13,388 nucleotides of DNA, taken from Pseudomonadota bacterium. Lineage in GTDB: Bacteria; Pseudomonadota; Alphaproteobacteria; Sphingomonadales; Sphingomonadaceae. The position numbers and the translations under genes are program-made. The stretch covers positions 1 to 13,388 of the forward strand of contig JAEZQR010000174.1 in the NCBI GenBank assembly GCA_023413015.1, written 5' to 3'. The notes below the pieces were generated by a model. That model worked only from the letters and a program-made list of their open reading frames with translations, had not been told where the DNA came from and ran no database searches. How positions within the stretch are numbered: position 1 is the stretch's first letter; every line of letters begins with the position of its first letter. Of this stretch, positions 6,672 to 13,388 are shown piece after piece.

Positions 6672-6693
6672 CTTCCGCCGAGATGCGAAATAC

Positions 6694-6731
6694 AAGCGGC
6701 CGCCGGGCGATCCGGCGGCCGCTTTGTTTTT
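6694..6731 (+). terminator. Intrinsic terminator of the ffh-rplS operon
   Basis: Perfect 13-bp GC-rich stem (6694-6706 with 6712-6724) closed by a 5-base loop and followed by TGTTTTT at 6725-6731. It lies 22 bases after the rplS stop, a textbook factor-independent terminator on the plus strand. Confidence 0.93.
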
Positions 6732-6765
6732 AGGACGGGATGGTTCCGGCTGGCGGCACGTCGTC

Positions 6766-6794
6766 TTGCGCTTGTCACATCGGATGATTATTCG
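6766..6794 (+). promoter_or_regulatory. Possible amn promoter
   Basis: TTGCGC (6766-6771) and TATTCG (6789-6794) are separated by 17 bases, between the operon terminator and amn. Transcription would begin about at the amn start codon itself. The match is moderate and unproven. Confidence 0.3.
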
Positions 6795-6799
6795 AGGCC

Positions 6800-8245
6800 A
6801 TGTCTACCCAATCCTCCGCCATCGTCGATGAACTCCAGCGCCGGTTCGACCAGTCCGTCCAAGCGCTGCGCACGGCGCTGCGCCGGTATATTGAAACGGG
6901 AGCCCGGCCTGAAGCATCGGCCCGGACTGACGGAAGCTTCGCCTATCCCGAGCTTCGCGTGCGCTACACCGCCAACGGACCACGGCCGCGTGTATCGCGC
7001 GCCTATGGGCGCCTGACCGCGCCGGGTGACTACACCACCACGATCACCCAGCCCGAGCTGTTTCGTGAATATCTGACCGAGCAGCTCGACATGCTGCTCG
7101 CCGACTTCGGGGTCGAGGTGTCGGTGGGCGCCAGCCGCCAGGAGATTCCGTTTCCCTATGTTCTGGACGGCTCGGCTGACATGCAGTTCGACGATGCCAT
7201 GGCGGGCGAGCTGGCGACGATCTTCCCGGCGACCGAGCTGGCCTCGATCGGCGACGAGATCGCGGACGGCGTGTGGCTGCCAGGGCCGAGCGGCACGCGC
7301 CCGCTCGCGCTGTTCGATGGTCTGCGGGTCGACTTCAGCCTAGCACGACTGCGGCACTACACCGGCACGCCGCCGGCCCACGTCCAGAAGTATATCCTGT
7401 TCACCAATTATCATCGCTACGTTGATGAGTTCGTACGCTGGGGCTGCGCGCAGCTGCGCGAAGGCGGACGGTTCGAGGCGCTGTCCTGCGCCGGCGGGCT
7501 CGTCGTCACGCCTGATACCGCCGATCCCGAGCGTGCGGTGGCCGAAGGAGCGTGGCGTCGCCATCAGATGCCGGCCTATCACCTGATCGCGCCGGGCGGG
7601 CAGGGGATCACGCTCGTCAACATCGGCGTCGGCCCGTCCAATGCCAAGACGATCACCGACCACCTCGCCGTGCTACGGCCCGAGGCTTGGCTGATGATCG
7701 GCCATTGCGGCGGGCTCCGCCCCAGCCAGACGATCGGCGATTATGTGCTCGCGCACGCCTACCTGCGCGACGATCATGTGCTTGACGACGTGCTGCCGCC
7801 CGAAATCCCGATCCCGCCGATCGCTGAGGTGCAGCAGGCGCTGAACCGGGCTGCCGAGATCGTGACCGGCGAGGATAGTGACGCCCTGAAGCGCCGCCTG
7901 CGCACCGGCACCGTCGTCACCACCGACGACCGCAATTGGGAGCTGCGATATTCGCTGTCGGCGCTGCGCTTCTCGCAGTCGCGCGCCGTGGCGATCGACA
8001 TGGAGTCGGCCACGATCGCAGCGCAGGGTTATCGGTTCCGAGTGCCTTATGGCACGCTGCTTTGCGTCTCCGACAAGCCGCTGCATGGCGAGATCAAGCT
8101 GCCGGGGCAGGCTAACCGCTTCTACGAACGCGCGATCTCCGAACATATCCGGATCGGCATCGCGACCTGCGACGTGCTCCGTCAGGCCGGCCCACGGCTT
8201 CACAGCCGCAAGCTGCGCGCTTTCGACGAACCGGCATTCCGGTAG
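6800..8245 (+). CDS. amn: AMP nucleosidase
   Basis: Hydrolyses AMP to adenine and ribose 5-phosphate (EC 3.2.2.4), adjusting adenylate pools and feeding purine salvage. It has 481 residues, like E. coli Amn (484). The N-terminal regulatory domain starts SAIVDELQRRFDQSVQALRTAL and includes YPELRVRY. The C-terminal nucleoside-phosphorylase-like catalytic domain has GVGPSNAKTITDHL, GHCGGL (301-306), AIDMESATIAAQGYRF with Met401-Glu402, and SDKPLHGEIKLPG with Asp425. The start aligns with the known Amn N-terminus. The only Shine-Dalgarno-like element, GAGG at 6794-6797, is just two bases from the ATG, which is unusually close. It follows a strong terminator, so it is its own transcription unit, convergent with the response regulator gene (19 bases between stops). 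Confidence 0.95.
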   Translation: MSTQSSAIVDELQRRFDQSVQALRTALRRYIETGARPEASARTDGSFAYPELRVRYTANGPRPRVSRAYGRLTAPGDYTTTITQPELFREYLTEQLDMLLADFGVEVSVGASRQEIPFPYVLDGSADMQFDDAMAGELATIFPATELASIGDEIADGVWLPGPSGTRPLALFDGLRVDFSLARLRHYTGTPPAHVQKYILFTNYHRYVDEFVRWGCAQLREGGRFEALSCAGGLVVTPDTADPERAVAEGAWRRHQMPAYHLIAPGGQGITLVNIGVGPSNAKTITDHLAVLRPEAWLMIGHCGGLRPSQTIGDYVLAHAYLRDDHVLDDVLPPEIPIPPIAEVQQALNRAAEIVTGEDSDALKRRLRTGTVVTTDDRNWELRYSLSALRFSQSRAVAIDMESATIAAQGYRFRVPYGTLLCVSDKPLHGEIKLPGQANRFYERAISEHIRIGIATCDVLRQAGPRLHSRKLRAFDEPAFR

Positions 8246-8264
8246 CGCCGCGGCTCCGGCATTC

Positions 8265-9062
8265 CTAGTTTAGGTTGCGCGATGAGATCATGTGGCGGAT
8301 CTGCTTGACGTAGGTGCGCCCGACGCGAACTTCGCCACCGCTACTCAGCAATACGCGGAAGTCGCCATATGACACCCGGCGGATGCCGGTGATGCGATCG
8401 ACCCGGACGAGGGCCGAGCGCCGGATGCGGACGAACTTGCGGGGGTCGAGGCGCTCCTGCAAGGCGAGCATGGTTTCCCGCAAGAGATAGGATTGGTCGC
8501 CGATATGCAGGCGCACATAATCGCGTTCGGCTTCGATCCAATCCAGTTCCACGACAGGCACGCGCACAACTTCATCGCGCCGTGTCGCCCACAGCTCGGT
8601 ATCGTAGCGGCGGGTTTCGGTTGTATGGTCCTGCTCTCTGAGCGCCTCCACGATTTGGAGCAGCTCAGCCGCTCGCATCTCGGCCTCCTTCGCCGCAAGT
8701 GACCAGCGCGCCTTCTCGAACGCGGCTTTCATCCGGTCGAGTTCGATCGGCTTCAGCAGATAATCGGTCGCGCTGACCTTGAAGGCGCGTATCGCATAGC
8801 GGTCGAAGGCCGTGGTGAAGATCACGAGCGGAGCTTGCGGCCCGGCCAGCCGCTCGACGACCTCGAAGCCGCTCATCTCTCCCATCCTGACATCGAGCAG
8901 CACGACATGCGGCCTCAGACGCTCGATCAGTTCGAGCGCTTCCTCGCCGTCCGCCGCCGTTCCGGCGAGCTCGACGTCCGGGATGGCGCTGAGCAGAATC
9001 TCGATCCGGCGCAGAGCGAGCGCCTCGTCGTCGACGGCGACGACACGAAGCTTCCTCGTCAT
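8265..9062 (-). CDS. LytTR family response regulator (LytR/AlgR type)
   Basis: Two-component response regulator of 265 residues. The receiver domain (about 5-120) has the acidic pair Asp11-Asp12, phosphoacceptor Asp57 in LLDVRM, Thr84 in FTTAF and Lys104 in LLKP. A charged helical linker (about 115-150) follows. The C-terminal LytTR DNA-binding domain (about 162-262) contains LDWIEAERDYVRLHI, LRETMLALQERLDPRKFVRIRRSALV and GEVRVGRTYVKQIR. The start at 9062 overlaps the upstream kinase stop as ATGA and has no clear Shine-Dalgarno, so translation is probably coupled to the kinase. LytTR regulators usually bind imperfect direct repeats upstream of target genes. The targets here are not evident from the window. 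Confidence 0.95.
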   Translation of the reverse strand: MTRKLRVVAVDDEALALRRIEILLSAIPDVELAGTAADGEEALELIERLRPHVVLLDVRMGEMSGFEVVERLAGPQAPLVIFTTAFDRYAIRAFKVSATDYLLKPIELDRMKAAFEKARWSLAAKEAEMRAAELLQIVEALREQDHTTETRRYDTELWATRRDEVVRVPVVELDWIEAERDYVRLHIGDQSYLLRETMLALQERLDPRKFVRIRRSALVRVDRITGIRRVSYGDFRVLLSSGGEVRVGRTYVKQIRHMISSRNLN

Positions 9063-10222
9063 GCGAAATGCAGCGGCATCATCAAGCGAACGATGAAGCC
9101 CTCGTCGACATCACCGTGGGCATCCAGCTTGGCCGCCTCGCCGAAATGGGCCACAAGCCGTCGGCTGACGCTCGCGAGCCCGACCCCTGCACTGGCGGCA
9201 TGCGAGGTGGCGGGGCCGTTGTCGGCAACCTCCAGGACAAGCAGCCCTTGTTCCCGGCGGGCTGAGACTTGGAGGTGCGTCGTCTTCCCGGCATCGTTCA
9301 AGCCATGCTTCAGCGCATTTTCGATTAGCGGCTGAAGTATAAGGCTCGGGACCCGTGCCTGGCTGACGTCCGGGGCAATATCGAAATCGACGTGTAGATT
9401 GTCGGGGAAGCGCATCTGCTCGATTTCGAGATAAAGGCGCTGCAAAGCGAGTTCGTCTGCCAAGGCGATGTTAGACAGGGGATCGTTGGCAAGGCTTGCG
9501 CGGAAGAAGTTCGAGAGCCGCATGACCATGGCTTCGGCCAGATCGTTGCGGCGATCCAGGATCAGCGCGGCGATCGAGTTGAGCGTGTTGTAGAGGAAAT
9601 GCGGATTGATCTGATAGCGCAGTGCCCGCATCTGGGCCTCGTTCGCCTGAACACGCAGGCTCGACAAATGTCTCTCACGGTCCCGCATCTCGGTATTGTG
9701 CGTCACGGCCAGTGCGACGCTGCACCATAGGCCGAAGGGGGCGAGCCAGCGCATCGTGTCAATGATATGAAACCGGGTGGAGTAATCCGCCCATACGACA
9801 CTGAAGAGCTTGCAAAAGCTCATGACGAGCAGGCTGAAGATCGTGGCACAGATGATGGCGATGACCGCGACCAGCGGCAGCTGCCGGCCGATGGAAAGGC
9901 GACGGATGCATCTCATCGCCACATAGGCGGCGTAGCACAGCAGCCCGCCGGCACCGGCGATCATGATTTCGGCCGGCTGGGTCATATAGACCAGCAGCTG
10001 CATCAGCAGGACGCCCAGAGCCACCGGTGCCGGACCATCAAGGGCGTCGTATATGAAGAATACTGCCTGGAAGAGGCACCAGAAGACGACGATCAGCCCG
10101 ACGACCACACGTCGCTCCATAGATTGCAGGCCCTGCAACCTATCTGGGTCGGCGGCATCGAAGTCGTGCGGCATCGATAAGTGACTCTCATAGGAAGGAG
10201 CCCCTTGTCGATGATCGTTCAT
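9059..10222 (-). CDS. LytS-type membrane sensor histidine kinase
   Basis: Partner kinase of the LytTR regulator downstream. From the ATG at 10222 it has 387 residues. Hydrophobic segments at about 39-60, 66-80, 85-103, 115-141 and 160-175 give a polytopic sensor with little extracytoplasmic sequence. The His_kinase domain (PF06580 type) has RYQINPHFLYNTLNSIAALI with the phosphoacceptor His208. The ATPase domain has the N box QPLIENALKHG (Asn302), DNGP, and a GVGLASVSRRL G box. The start is uncertain. The frame is open to a TTG at 10366, and ATG at 10174 is another candidate. None has a strong Shine-Dalgarno. The signal sensed is unknown. It overlaps the response regulator gene by four bases. 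Confidence 0.9.
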   Translation of the reverse strand: MNDHRQGAPSYESHLSMPHDFDAADPDRLQGLQSMERRVVVGLIVVFWCLFQAVFFIYDALDGPAPVALGVLLMQLLVYMTQPAEIMIAGAGGLLCYAAYVAMRCIRRLSIGRQLPLVAVIAIICATIFSLLVMSFCKLFSVVWADYSTRFHIIDTMRWLAPFGLWCSVALAVTHNTEMRDRERHLSSLRVQANEAQMRALRYQINPHFLYNTLNSIAALILDRRNDLAEAMVMRLSNFFRASLANDPLSNIALADELALQRLYLEIEQMRFPDNLHVDFDIAPDVSQARVPSLILQPLIENALKHGLNDAGKTTHLQVSARREQGLLVLEVADNGPATSHAASAGVGLASVSRRLVAHFGEAAKLDAHGDVDEGFIVRLMMPLHFA

Positions 10223-10229
10223 CGCTATT

Positions 10230-10260
10230 TTGGACCATTCGTCCAATAGTTCTGCAGAAC
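10230..10260 (-). other. Paired inverted repeats just upstream of the sensor-kinase start
   Basis: TTGGAC-N5-GTCCAA (10230-10246) and a perfect 12-base palindrome GTTCTGCAGAAC (10249-10260) lie 8-38 bases before ATG at 10222. If that start is right they fall in the leader or promoter and could be an operator. If the gene starts further upstream they are coding. Confidence 0.35.
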
Positions 10261-10371
10261 CAGCAGTGATTTTCGTCGTATCTCGCCCAAGCCCGATCTT
10301 GATTGTCCTTTGCCATGGTTGGCTCTTGTTGAGGTCTGTGAAGCTGTCGCCAGGGTCGATCTTCAATCGGC

Positions 10372-10411
10372 CAATAAAGAAAGTGGCCGCTCTCCGATGG
10401 AGGCGGCCACT
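10372..10411 (-). terminator. Intrinsic terminator of ssb
   Basis: On the minus strand, a 9-bp stem plus a further 4-bp stem (one bulged base), formed by 10382-10395 and 10399-10411 around a 3-base loop. It is followed by TTTCTTTATT (10381-10372) and begins 29 bases after the ssb stop. It separates ssb from the kinase gene. Confidence 0.88.
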
Positions 10412-10439
10412 CGCTTACACTTCCAGGTAGGATGTCGTT

Positions 10440-10982
10440 TTAGAAGGGCACGTCATCGTCGAGATCGTCATCGAACGAGCCGCCGCCGAAGCCCTTTTTG
10501 GCCCCGCTGCTGCCACCGCGCCCGCCGCCGAAGTCACCGCTGCCACGATTGCCACCGAAGTCGGAGCCGCCACGATTGCCGCCGCCGAAATCATCCCCGC
10601 CGCCGAAGTCGCCGCCACCGCCGCCTTCACCGCGGCCGTCGAGCAGCGTCAGCTCGCCGCGGAAGCGCTGCAGCACGATCTCGGTCGTGTAGCGCTCCTG
10701 ACCCTGCTGGTCGGTCCACTTGCGGGTCTGAAGCTGGCCCTCGACGTAAACCTTGCTGCCCTTGCGGGTGTATTGCTCGGCCACGCGCGCGAGGTTCTCG
10801 TTGAAGATTACCACCGAGTGCCACTCGGTCTTTTCCTTTCGCTCGCCGGTCGCCTTGTCGCGCCAGTTCTCAGAGGTGGCGATGCGCAGGTTCACGACCT
10901 TGTCGCCATTGTTCAACGATCGCACTTCGGGGTCCCGCCCCAGGTTGCCGATCAGGATCACCTTGTTAACGCTTCCAGCCAT
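10440..10982 (-). CDS. ssb: Single-stranded DNA-binding protein SSB
   Basis: Coats single-stranded DNA in replication, recombination and repair and recruits partners through its C-terminal tip. It has 180 residues. The OB-fold domain (about 1-115) opens MAGSVNKVILIGNLGRDPEV and contains NLRIATSENWRD, TEWHSVVIF, KGSKVYVEGQLQTRKW and YTTEIVLQ. A glycine-rich disordered linker (about 117-168) has repeated DFGGG/GGNRG units. The acidic tip is DDDLDDDVPF, the standard partner-binding end. The start at 10982 is the family start, with GAAGGA nine bases upstream (10997-10992). A GTG at 11006 in the same frame is less likely. A promoter overlapped by a LexA-type box lies upstream, and a strong terminator follows. 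Confidence 0.97.
   Translation of the reverse strand: MAGSVNKVILIGNLGRDPEVRSLNNGDKVVNLRIATSENWRDKATGERKEKTEWHSVVIFNENLARVAEQYTRKGSKVYVEGQLQTRKWTDQQGQERYTTEIVLQRFRGELTLLDGRGEGGGGGDFGGGDDFGGGNRGGSDFGGNRGSGDFGGGRGGSSGAKKGFGGGSFDDDLDDDVPF
10517..10626 (-). repeat. Low-complexity coding repeat in the SSB linker
   Basis: GCC/CCG-rich repeated units (recurring CGCCGCCGAAGTC-like blocks) encode the Gly/Asp/Phe/Arg linker of SSB. It is a coding repeat, not a mobile or CRISPR element, and could be prone to length variation by slippage or unequal recombination. Confidence 0.75.
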
Positions 10983-11032
10983 ACGGCCACATCCTTCGCT
11001 CGTCACTGCCCGCGACGAACCGCGAGCGAGTA

Positions 11033-11047
11033 GAACATATAGTGAAC
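11033..11047 (-). promoter_or_regulatory. SOS (LexA) box upstream of ssb
   Basis: On the minus strand it reads GTTCACTATATGTTC, an exact GTTC-N7-GTTC, the established LexA recognition pattern in alphaproteobacteria. It sits 51 bases before the ssb start and covers the proposed -10 hexamer, so LexA binding would block RNA polymerase. It implies DNA-damage induction of ssb. Confidence 0.85.
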
Positions 11048-11064
11048 TTTGACCGATTTCGCAA
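11036..11064 (-). promoter_or_regulatory. ssb promoter
   Basis: On the minus strand, TTGCGA (11064-11059), a 17-base spacer, then TATATG (11041-11036). Spacing is optimal and both hexamers are good matches. The -10 lies inside the LexA box. Confidence 0.65.
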
Positions 11065-11184
11065 TCGAATCGGCCGCAGGGTAAGCGGGCTCGTGCGGGA
11101 TGCGAAACGCTATTTTGCGGTCTGCCTGGCTACGTATCGGGACGAACAACAATAGCTACGGACCATGATAGGAGGATCGCATAG

Positions 11185-11212
11185 GCCAACGAAGTCTAGC
11201 TCGACTATTGGC
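11185..11212. other. Interrupted inverted repeat between ssb and feoB
   Basis: GCCAA/TTGGC (outer 5 bp) and AGTC/GACT (inner 4 bp) pair across 28 bases, 37 bases past the feoB stop. No T-tract follows on the minus strand, so it is at best a weak or Rho-assisted 3' end for feoAB. The rest of this 266-base gap holds the ssb promoter and SOS box, and I see no gene in it. Confidence 0.3.
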
Positions 11213-11248
11213 AGCTTCGCGCATTCTCTCGCGCGGCAAGGTTTACGC

Positions 11249-13093
11249 CTAGAGCAGCGCCCGCGACACCCAGTAGGTAAGACCCGCCGCGATATAGGCC
11301 ATCGCGAACAGGTAGCCGAACATGAAGGCAGGCCAGCGCCAGCTGTTGGTCTCGCGACGGGCTACCGCCAGTGTCGACAGGCACTGCGGCGCGAACACGT
11401 ACCAGGCGAGGAAGGCGAGCGCGGTAGGTAGCGGCCAGGCGTTGCGCAGCCGCTCGACGATCGACTGCTCGACGGCGGCCTCGTCGCCCTGGATCGAATA
11501 GACGGTGCCGAGCGCCGCCACCGCCACCTCGCGAGCGGCGAGACCCGGCACCAGCGCGATGGCGATCTCGTGGTTGAACCCGATCGGGCGGAACACCGGT
11601 TCGAGCGTGCGGCCGATGCGGCCGGCGACTGACTGCTCGATCTGCGCCGCCCCATCCGAACCTTCTGGTGCCTGCGGGAAGCTCACCAGCACCCAAAGGA
11701 CGACGGTGACGCCGAGGATGATCGTGCCCGCACGGCGCAGGAACGCCCAGGCGCGCTGCTGGAGGCCGATGCCGAAGTCGCGGAGTGCCGGCAGCTGATA
11801 CTTCGGCATCTCCATCAGGAAGGTCTGGTTCGCACCCTTGGTGACGGTCCGGCGCAGCGTGAAGGCCGCGACCAGTGCGCCGAGGACGCCGAAGGCATAG
11901 AGCGCGAACAGCACAAGGCCCTGGAGGTTGAACAGCCCGCCCACCATCCGGTCGGGAATGAAGGCGGCAATGACCACGGCATAGACCGGCAGCCGGGCCG
12001 AGCAGGTCATCAGCGGCGCGATGAGCATGGTGGTCAGCCGATCACGCGGCTCGTCGATGGTGCGCGCCGCCATGATGCCCGGAATGGCGCAGGCGAAGGA
12101 GGAGAGGAGCGGGATGAAGGCGCGGCCATTGAGGCCGACGCGTGCCATCACGCGATCCATGATGAATGCGGCGCGCACCATGTAGCCCGACTGTTCGAGC
12201 GCGATGATGAAGGTGAACAGGATCAGGATCTGCGGCAGGAACACGATCACCGCGCCGACGCCGGCCAGCACGCCGTCATTGATCAGCGACAGCAACGCGC
12301 CTTCCGGCAGGATGGTCGCAGCCCAGCCCTGTGCGGCCGCGATGCCGTCCTCGATCCAGGTCATCGGTGCTTCGGCCCAGGCGAACACCGCCTGGAACAT
12401 CAGGAACAGGATCGCCGCGAGGATGATCGGTCCTGCAATCGGGTGCAGCACCACGCGGTCGATCGTTTGCGTGGTGCGGCGCGCAGCACCTTGGCTGAGC
12501 GTCACCGCGGCGGCGAGCTCGCGTGCCTCGCGCTGGAGCGTGCGAATATCAGCGGGCGGCAGCGGCTCGGTCGCCTGTGCTTGGCACAGCAGCGGCGACA
12601 GCTCGGCGGCGAGCGTGTCGAGCCCCCGGCGGCGTACCGCCACCGTCGGCACTACCGGCAGGCCCAGGCGCGCTGCAAGCGCTTCGACGTCGATCTTGAG
12701 CCCGTCGCGCTCGGCGAGATCGATCATGTTGAGCGCCACCAGCATCGGGCGACCGAGCCGCTTCAGCTCGAGCACGAAGCGCAGGTGGTTGCGCAGGTTG
12801 GTGGCGTCGACGACCGCGATGATCGCGTCGGGCATCCGCTCGCCGGTCTGTCGGCCGAGCACCACGTCGCGCGTCACCGCTTCGTCGGGCGAGCGCGGCT
12901 CAAGGCTGTAAGTGCCGGGCAGGTCGATGACCTCGGCGTTGCGCCCATCAGGGAGCCTGAGCGGGCCGACCTTCCGTTCGACCGTCACGCCGGGATAGTT
13001 GCCGACCTTCTGCTTGGCGCCGGTCAGCGCGTTGAACAGCGAAGTCTTGCCGGCATTGGGGTTGCCCACCAAGGCCGCGACGGCCGTGGTCAT
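11249..13093 (-). CDS. feoB: Ferrous iron transporter FeoB
   Basis: Inner-membrane Fe(II) uptake protein with an N-terminal GTPase. It has 614 residues, compact compared with E. coli FeoB (773), a form common in alphaproteobacteria. G motifs: G1 GNPNAGKT (10-17), G2 Thr37 in GVTVE, G3 DLPG (57-60) and G4 NMID (122-125). A GDI-like helical part follows (about 160-200), then the polytopic transport part. Gate segments have the usual wording: FLPQILILFTFIIALEQSGY, SSFACAIPGIMAARTI and LMTCSARLPVYAVVIAAF, with cysteines in the last two. The C-terminal half includes LGTVYSIQGDE and WYVFAPQCLSTLAVARRE, ending in WVSRALL. The start overlaps the feoA stop as ATGA. No FeoC gene follows; the next gene is ssb. 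Confidence 0.96.
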   Translation of the reverse strand: MTTAVAALVGNPNAGKTSLFNALTGAKQKVGNYPGVTVERKVGPLRLPDGRNAEVIDLPGTYSLEPRSPDEAVTRDVVLGRQTGERMPDAIIAVVDATNLRNHLRFVLELKRLGRPMLVALNMIDLAERDGLKIDVEALAARLGLPVVPTVAVRRRGLDTLAAELSPLLCQAQATEPLPPADIRTLQREARELAAAVTLSQGAARRTTQTIDRVVLHPIAGPIILAAILFLMFQAVFAWAEAPMTWIEDGIAAAQGWAATILPEGALLSLINDGVLAGVGAVIVFLPQILILFTFIIALEQSGYMVRAAFIMDRVMARVGLNGRAFIPLLSSFACAIPGIMAARTIDEPRDRLTTMLIAPLMTCSARLPVYAVVIAAFIPDRMVGGLFNLQGLVLFALYAFGVLGALVAAFTLRRTVTKGANQTFLMEMPKYQLPALRDFGIGLQQRAWAFLRRAGTIILGVTVVLWVLVSFPQAPEGSDGAAQIEQSVAGRIGRTLEPVFRPIGFNHEIAIALVPGLAAREVAVAALGTVYSIQGDEAAVEQSIVERLRNAWPLPTALAFLAWYVFAPQCLSTLAVARRETNSWRWPAFMFGYLFAMAYIAAGLTYWVSRALL

Positions 13094-13386
13094 TCGGCGG
13101 CTACTCTGACTGGTGTGTTCGCCAGCGGGGCGATGCGATCATCGTTTGCGGTGAGTTCCACGCCGACCAGCGCAGCCTCGGCGTGACGTATGGCGATGGT
13201 CATATTGCCGACACGTAGCGCAATCGGGTCGCCGCCGAGCGGCGCGCGGTGCAGCACCTCTACGTCGACGCCCTCGTCGAAGCCCATCTCGTGCAGCCGC
13301 CGCCACACGCTCTCGCTGCACGCCTCGCGGTCGATGACGGTGATGATGGCGGGCACGCCCGCCGGCAGTTGGTCGATACGCGTCAC
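13090..13386 (-). CDS. feoA: Ferrous iron transport protein FeoA (start at window edge)
   Basis: Small cytoplasmic SH3-like protein that works with FeoB. As seen, it has 98 residues from a GTG at 13386, slightly longer than the 75-90 usual for FeoA. The core reads RLHEMGFDEGVDVEVLHRAPLGG and DPIALRVGNMTIAIRHAEAALVGVEL, matching FeoA (LxxMGxxxGxxVxVxxxAPxGxP, then IALRxxEAxxIxV). A tail of about 20 residues follows. The start is within two bases of the right edge, so a further upstream start cannot be excluded. It overlaps feoB by four bases. Any Fur site would lie outside the window. Confidence 0.9.
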   Translation of the reverse strand: MTRIDQLPAGVPAIITVIDREACSESVWRRLHEMGFDEGVDVEVLHRAPLGGDPIALRVGNMTIAIRHAEAALVGVELTANDDRIAPLANTPVRVAAE

Positions 13387-13388
13387 GC

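Noticed and set aside
10498..10630. CRISPR-like short repeats
   Set aside because: The repeats are in frame, encode the Gly-rich SSB linker, are not evenly spaced and have no unique spacers.
11007..11248. Small gene between ssb and feoB
   Set aside because: No frame combines a start, ribosome binding site and family-like product. The region is better explained by the ssb promoter and SOS box.
12443..13186. Long plus-strand open frame antisense to feoB and feoA
   Set aside because: Shadow frame of feoB. No motif or plausible ribosome binding site.
1..13388. Defence system, mobile element or other undescribed multi-gene system
   Set aside because: Every stretch over about 300 bases is covered by a recognisable core or two-component gene. 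No transposase, integrase, nuclease, toxin-antitoxin pair, tRNA-associated att site or composition shift was seen.

Overview
The window is a high-GC, gene-dense stretch of chromosome from an alphaproteobacterium, most likely a sphingomonad (Sphingomonadaceae). Three things point there: overall protein sequence character, the order dapF-mtaB near ffh-rpsP-rimM-trmD-rplS, and an alphaproteobacterial-type LexA site (GTTC-N7-GTTC) in front of ssb. Base composition and coding style are even throughout. I see no insertion sequence, phage gene, CRISPR array, tRNA or rRNA.

Layout. (1) Positions 1-1628, minus strand: dapF (lysine/peptidoglycan precursor synthesis), then mtaB (tRNA ms2t6A methylthiotransferase), which runs off the left edge. 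The two genes overlap by 4 bases. (2) 1721-2866: a DUF924 protein on the plus strand, convergent with a small outer-membrane beta-barrel protein on the minus strand. (3) 2867-3141: a 275-base divergent intergenic region with three perfect hairpins. (4) 3142-6731, plus strand: ffh-rpsP-rimM-trmD-rplS, a compact translation and protein-export operon closed by a strong intrinsic terminator. (5) 6800-8245: amn (AMP nucleosidase), convergent with (6) 8265-10222, minus strand: a LytS-type sensor kinase and LytTR response regulator pair with overlapping reading frames. (7) 10372-11064, minus strand: ssb with its own terminator, a promoter and an SOS box lying over the -10 element. (8) 11249-13386, minus strand: feoA-feoB ferrous iron uptake genes, with the feoA start at the right edge.

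Functionally this is mostly core housekeeping: tRNA modification (MtaB at A37, TrmD at G37), ribosome assembly and structure (S16, RimM, L19), membrane targeting (Ffh), DNA repair (SSB), purine salvage (Amn) and iron uptake (FeoAB). The accessory elements are the LytS/LytTR pair, whose targets are unknown, and the small outer-membrane protein. I found no convincing previously undescribed system. The most useful second-look items are the SOS-controlled ssb promoter, the structured leader before ffh, the Asp-to-Glu change at the TrmD catalytic position, and small dyads just upstream of the sensor-kinase start.
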